From Bacteroidales bacterium (GTDB lineage: Bacteria; Bacteroidota; Bacteroidia; Bacteroidales; UBA7960): a DNA stretch of 10,172 nt. The stretch covers positions 1-10,172 of the forward strand of contig SLNU01000040.1 in the NCBI GenBank assembly GCA_007132865.1. Direction: 5' to 3'. A program made the translations under genes and the position numbers. This document shows positions 10,001-10,172 of the stretch, one piece after another; within the stretch, counting starts at the first letter, position 1; each line of letters starts with the position of its first letter. The notes under the pieces are model-generated. The model saw only the letters and a list, made by a program, of their open reading frames with translations, had not been told where the DNA came from and ran no database searches.

Positions 10001-10113
10001 AGGGCAGACCTGTAGGTGGCTTCAGGGTCGTCATAAATGCCGGTTCTCTGAGCTGTAAGAACCATTGGCAGGGCCAGTGCAAACAGCAGTAAAACGATTT
10101 TTGATATCTTCAT
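7048..10113 (-). CDS. Large secreted tetratricopeptide-repeat protein
   Basis: A 1021-residue protein with a clear signal peptide (MKISKIVLLLFALALPMVLTAQ, cleavage near residue 21). Almost all of the rest is TPR, with recurring units of the form YxxAixxFxxfixxyPxS, as in FKQVVSDYPGS, FSQVINQHPNS and FRRFITDSRED. I estimate more than 20 repeats, forming a long superhelix. The repeats are of the YbgF/BamD-like type (TPR_6), which bind peptides or partner proteins in the periplasm. The last 25 residues are a charged, Pro/Glu-rich tail without TPR character. There is no lipobox Cys, so it is probably soluble periplasmic or attached to the outer membrane through a partner. It starts 26 bp after the rnpB RNA end and is followed 13 bp later by the barrel gene, then gyrB. 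From memory, Porphyromonas gingivalis has a TPR protein gene (PG1385, TprA) next to gyrB, suggesting an orthologue. Confidence 0.85.
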   Translation of the reverse strand: MKISKIVLLLFALALPMVLTAQRTGIYDDPEATYRSALELFNKQKFGAAREMFQQVIDRIDDPESEVLGSAMYYKGISAAELFNPDAEALLVDYINTYPTHPGQNLARFQMGNLNYRKRNYREAVHWFTSFNGNRLEPGKRLEYLFKVGYSHFMIEEYPAARQALAQVRDPASPYYAPATYYNGHIGYLEGDYDSALENFRRLSRDENFGPVIPYYVTHIYYLQENFDALLDYAPNLLEEASPRRAGEIARLIGEAWFRRGAFEEAIPYLRRHIQEVGSSATRDDHYQIGFAYYGTGDYNSAIEHLQRASNGSDELAQNAYYHLAAAYIGTGQKNFARNAFSRAYQLGHVGFITRESLFNYGKLSYELSLDPYNEAILSFQRYLDDYPDSERATEANTYLVDLYLTTSNYKEALTSIERMNINTVRLREAYQRISYFRGIELFNNGSFSDAIAHFQKSRRFSDNRQVYSQSMFWEGEAHYRLEQYDQSVRAHEAFLASPGANSLDIFNRAHYSIGYAHFKKKDYPRAIAAFRRFITDSREDRRLLNDAHLRLADSHFISKNYQQALDFYDSAIRIGVIDNDYAAFQKALTFGVMGRFEDKVTTLQQFLTTFGRSSYADDAKYELANTYLVLNNSQQAMAYFSQVINQHPNSSYVKSAMLKTGLIHYNNNEDQRALQVFKQVVSDYPGSPESQEALGTIQNIYVSLDQVDEYVRYSANLGFADVTTAQQDSLSYVAAESRYMQGDCENAIRSFTNYLERFPNGIFSLNAHFYRSECEFRRNNFNQAMIGYREVIARPKSKFSENALSRASQIEFRQGNYEQALAYFISLEEIAEFRANVMEARIGKMRSLHRLGRSGEAIAASQMVKDTDKITQEILQESHLVSGLAAMGMQNLELARSELRMAAEVADNSMAAEAMYNLVLIEFRLGDYEKSETMVFDYVGKLSAHGYWLAKTFLLLADVYMETGDDFQARHTLQSIIDNYEGEDLKSQAEAKLQVLIDREQGEQPGEKEPIEVDFGNPRN

Positions 10114-10121
10114 CTGTCAGC

Positions 10122-10139
10122 AATTTTAAAATAAAGAAA
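10122..10139 (-). terminator. T-rich tract after rnpB (possible weak terminator or processing site)
   Basis: Directly after the rnpB 3' helix strand the - strand reads TTTCTTTATTTTAAAATT. With the P1 stem acting as the hairpin, this could end rnpB transcription, but the T-tract is interrupted and the TPR start codon follows within 10 bp, so readthrough is equally plausible. No separate promoter box is visible in the 26 bp before the TPR gene. Confidence 0.3.
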
Positions 10140-10172
10140 GGCAGGCCTGTAAGCCGGGTTCTGTCCTGCACG
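10140..10172 (-). ncRNA. rnpB: RNase P RNA, 3' end (partial)
   Basis: The - strand, read from the window end, contains GACAGAACCCGGCTTACAG (positions 10164-10146). This is the conserved 3' segment of bacterial RNase P RNA that forms the P4 helix with the 5' core; E. coli has CACGACAGAACCCGGCTTA. It is followed by GGCCTGCC, the expected 3' strand of the terminal P1/P2 helices, whose 5' partner would lie beyond the window. RNase P RNA is the catalytic subunit that trims tRNA 5' leaders. Only about 33 nt of roughly 350-400 are present. The exact 3' end is uncertain by a few bases. Confidence 0.9.

Noticed and set aside
9067..10092. 341-codon open frame on the + strand opposite the N-terminal half of the TPR gene
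   Set aside because: Shadow of the real TPR frame, which has a signal peptide and clear repeats; the antisense product has no family features.

Overview
The window looks like chromosomal housekeeping DNA from a member of the Bacteroidota, probably Bacteroidales/Marinilabiliales-like. The evidence is a 655-residue GyrB without the long E. coli-type insertion, exported proteins whose signal peptides end in AQ or GQ, a large TPR protein beside a plug-less beta-barrel protein next to gyrB, few Shine-Dalgarno sites, and promoter boxes resembling the Bacteroidota -7 consensus TAnnTTTG. This placement is inferred from content; no marker gene was compared computationally.

Left part, + strand (1-1754): three tightly packed genes. 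The C-terminal end of oligopeptidase B (ptrB) overlaps by 4 bases a NadR-type P-loop kinase (predicted nicotinamide riboside kinase), which overlaps by one base an EamA/DMT permease. The order suggests peptide breakdown, NAD-precursor salvage and a small-molecule transporter on one message. The permease gene runs tail to tail, with a 45-bp overlap, into cysQ (- strand), the PAP phosphatase of sulfate assimilation.

Middle: a 185-bp divergent intergenic region (2499-2683) separates cysQ from an exported or membrane-anchored glutathione-peroxidase-family gene (+ strand). It is unusually rich in repeats: a 17-bp direct repeat at 23-bp spacing that duplicates the cysQ -7-like box, a perfect 10-bp inverted repeat with arms 62 bp apart, a 14-bp near-palindrome and a degenerate tandem repeat. 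The peroxidase gene ends in a 4-bp convergent overlap with gyrB.

Right part, - strand (10172 to 3256): in transcription order, the 3' end of rnpB (RNase P RNA), a 1021-residue secreted TPR protein, a 579-residue outer-membrane beta-barrel protein 13 bp later, then gyrB. The TPR/barrel pair is the least understood part of the window and the best candidate for an uncharacterised envelope system. It appears to be a conserved Bacteroidota arrangement rather than a mobile or defence island. I see no mobile elements, CRISPR arrays, tRNAs or phage genes.
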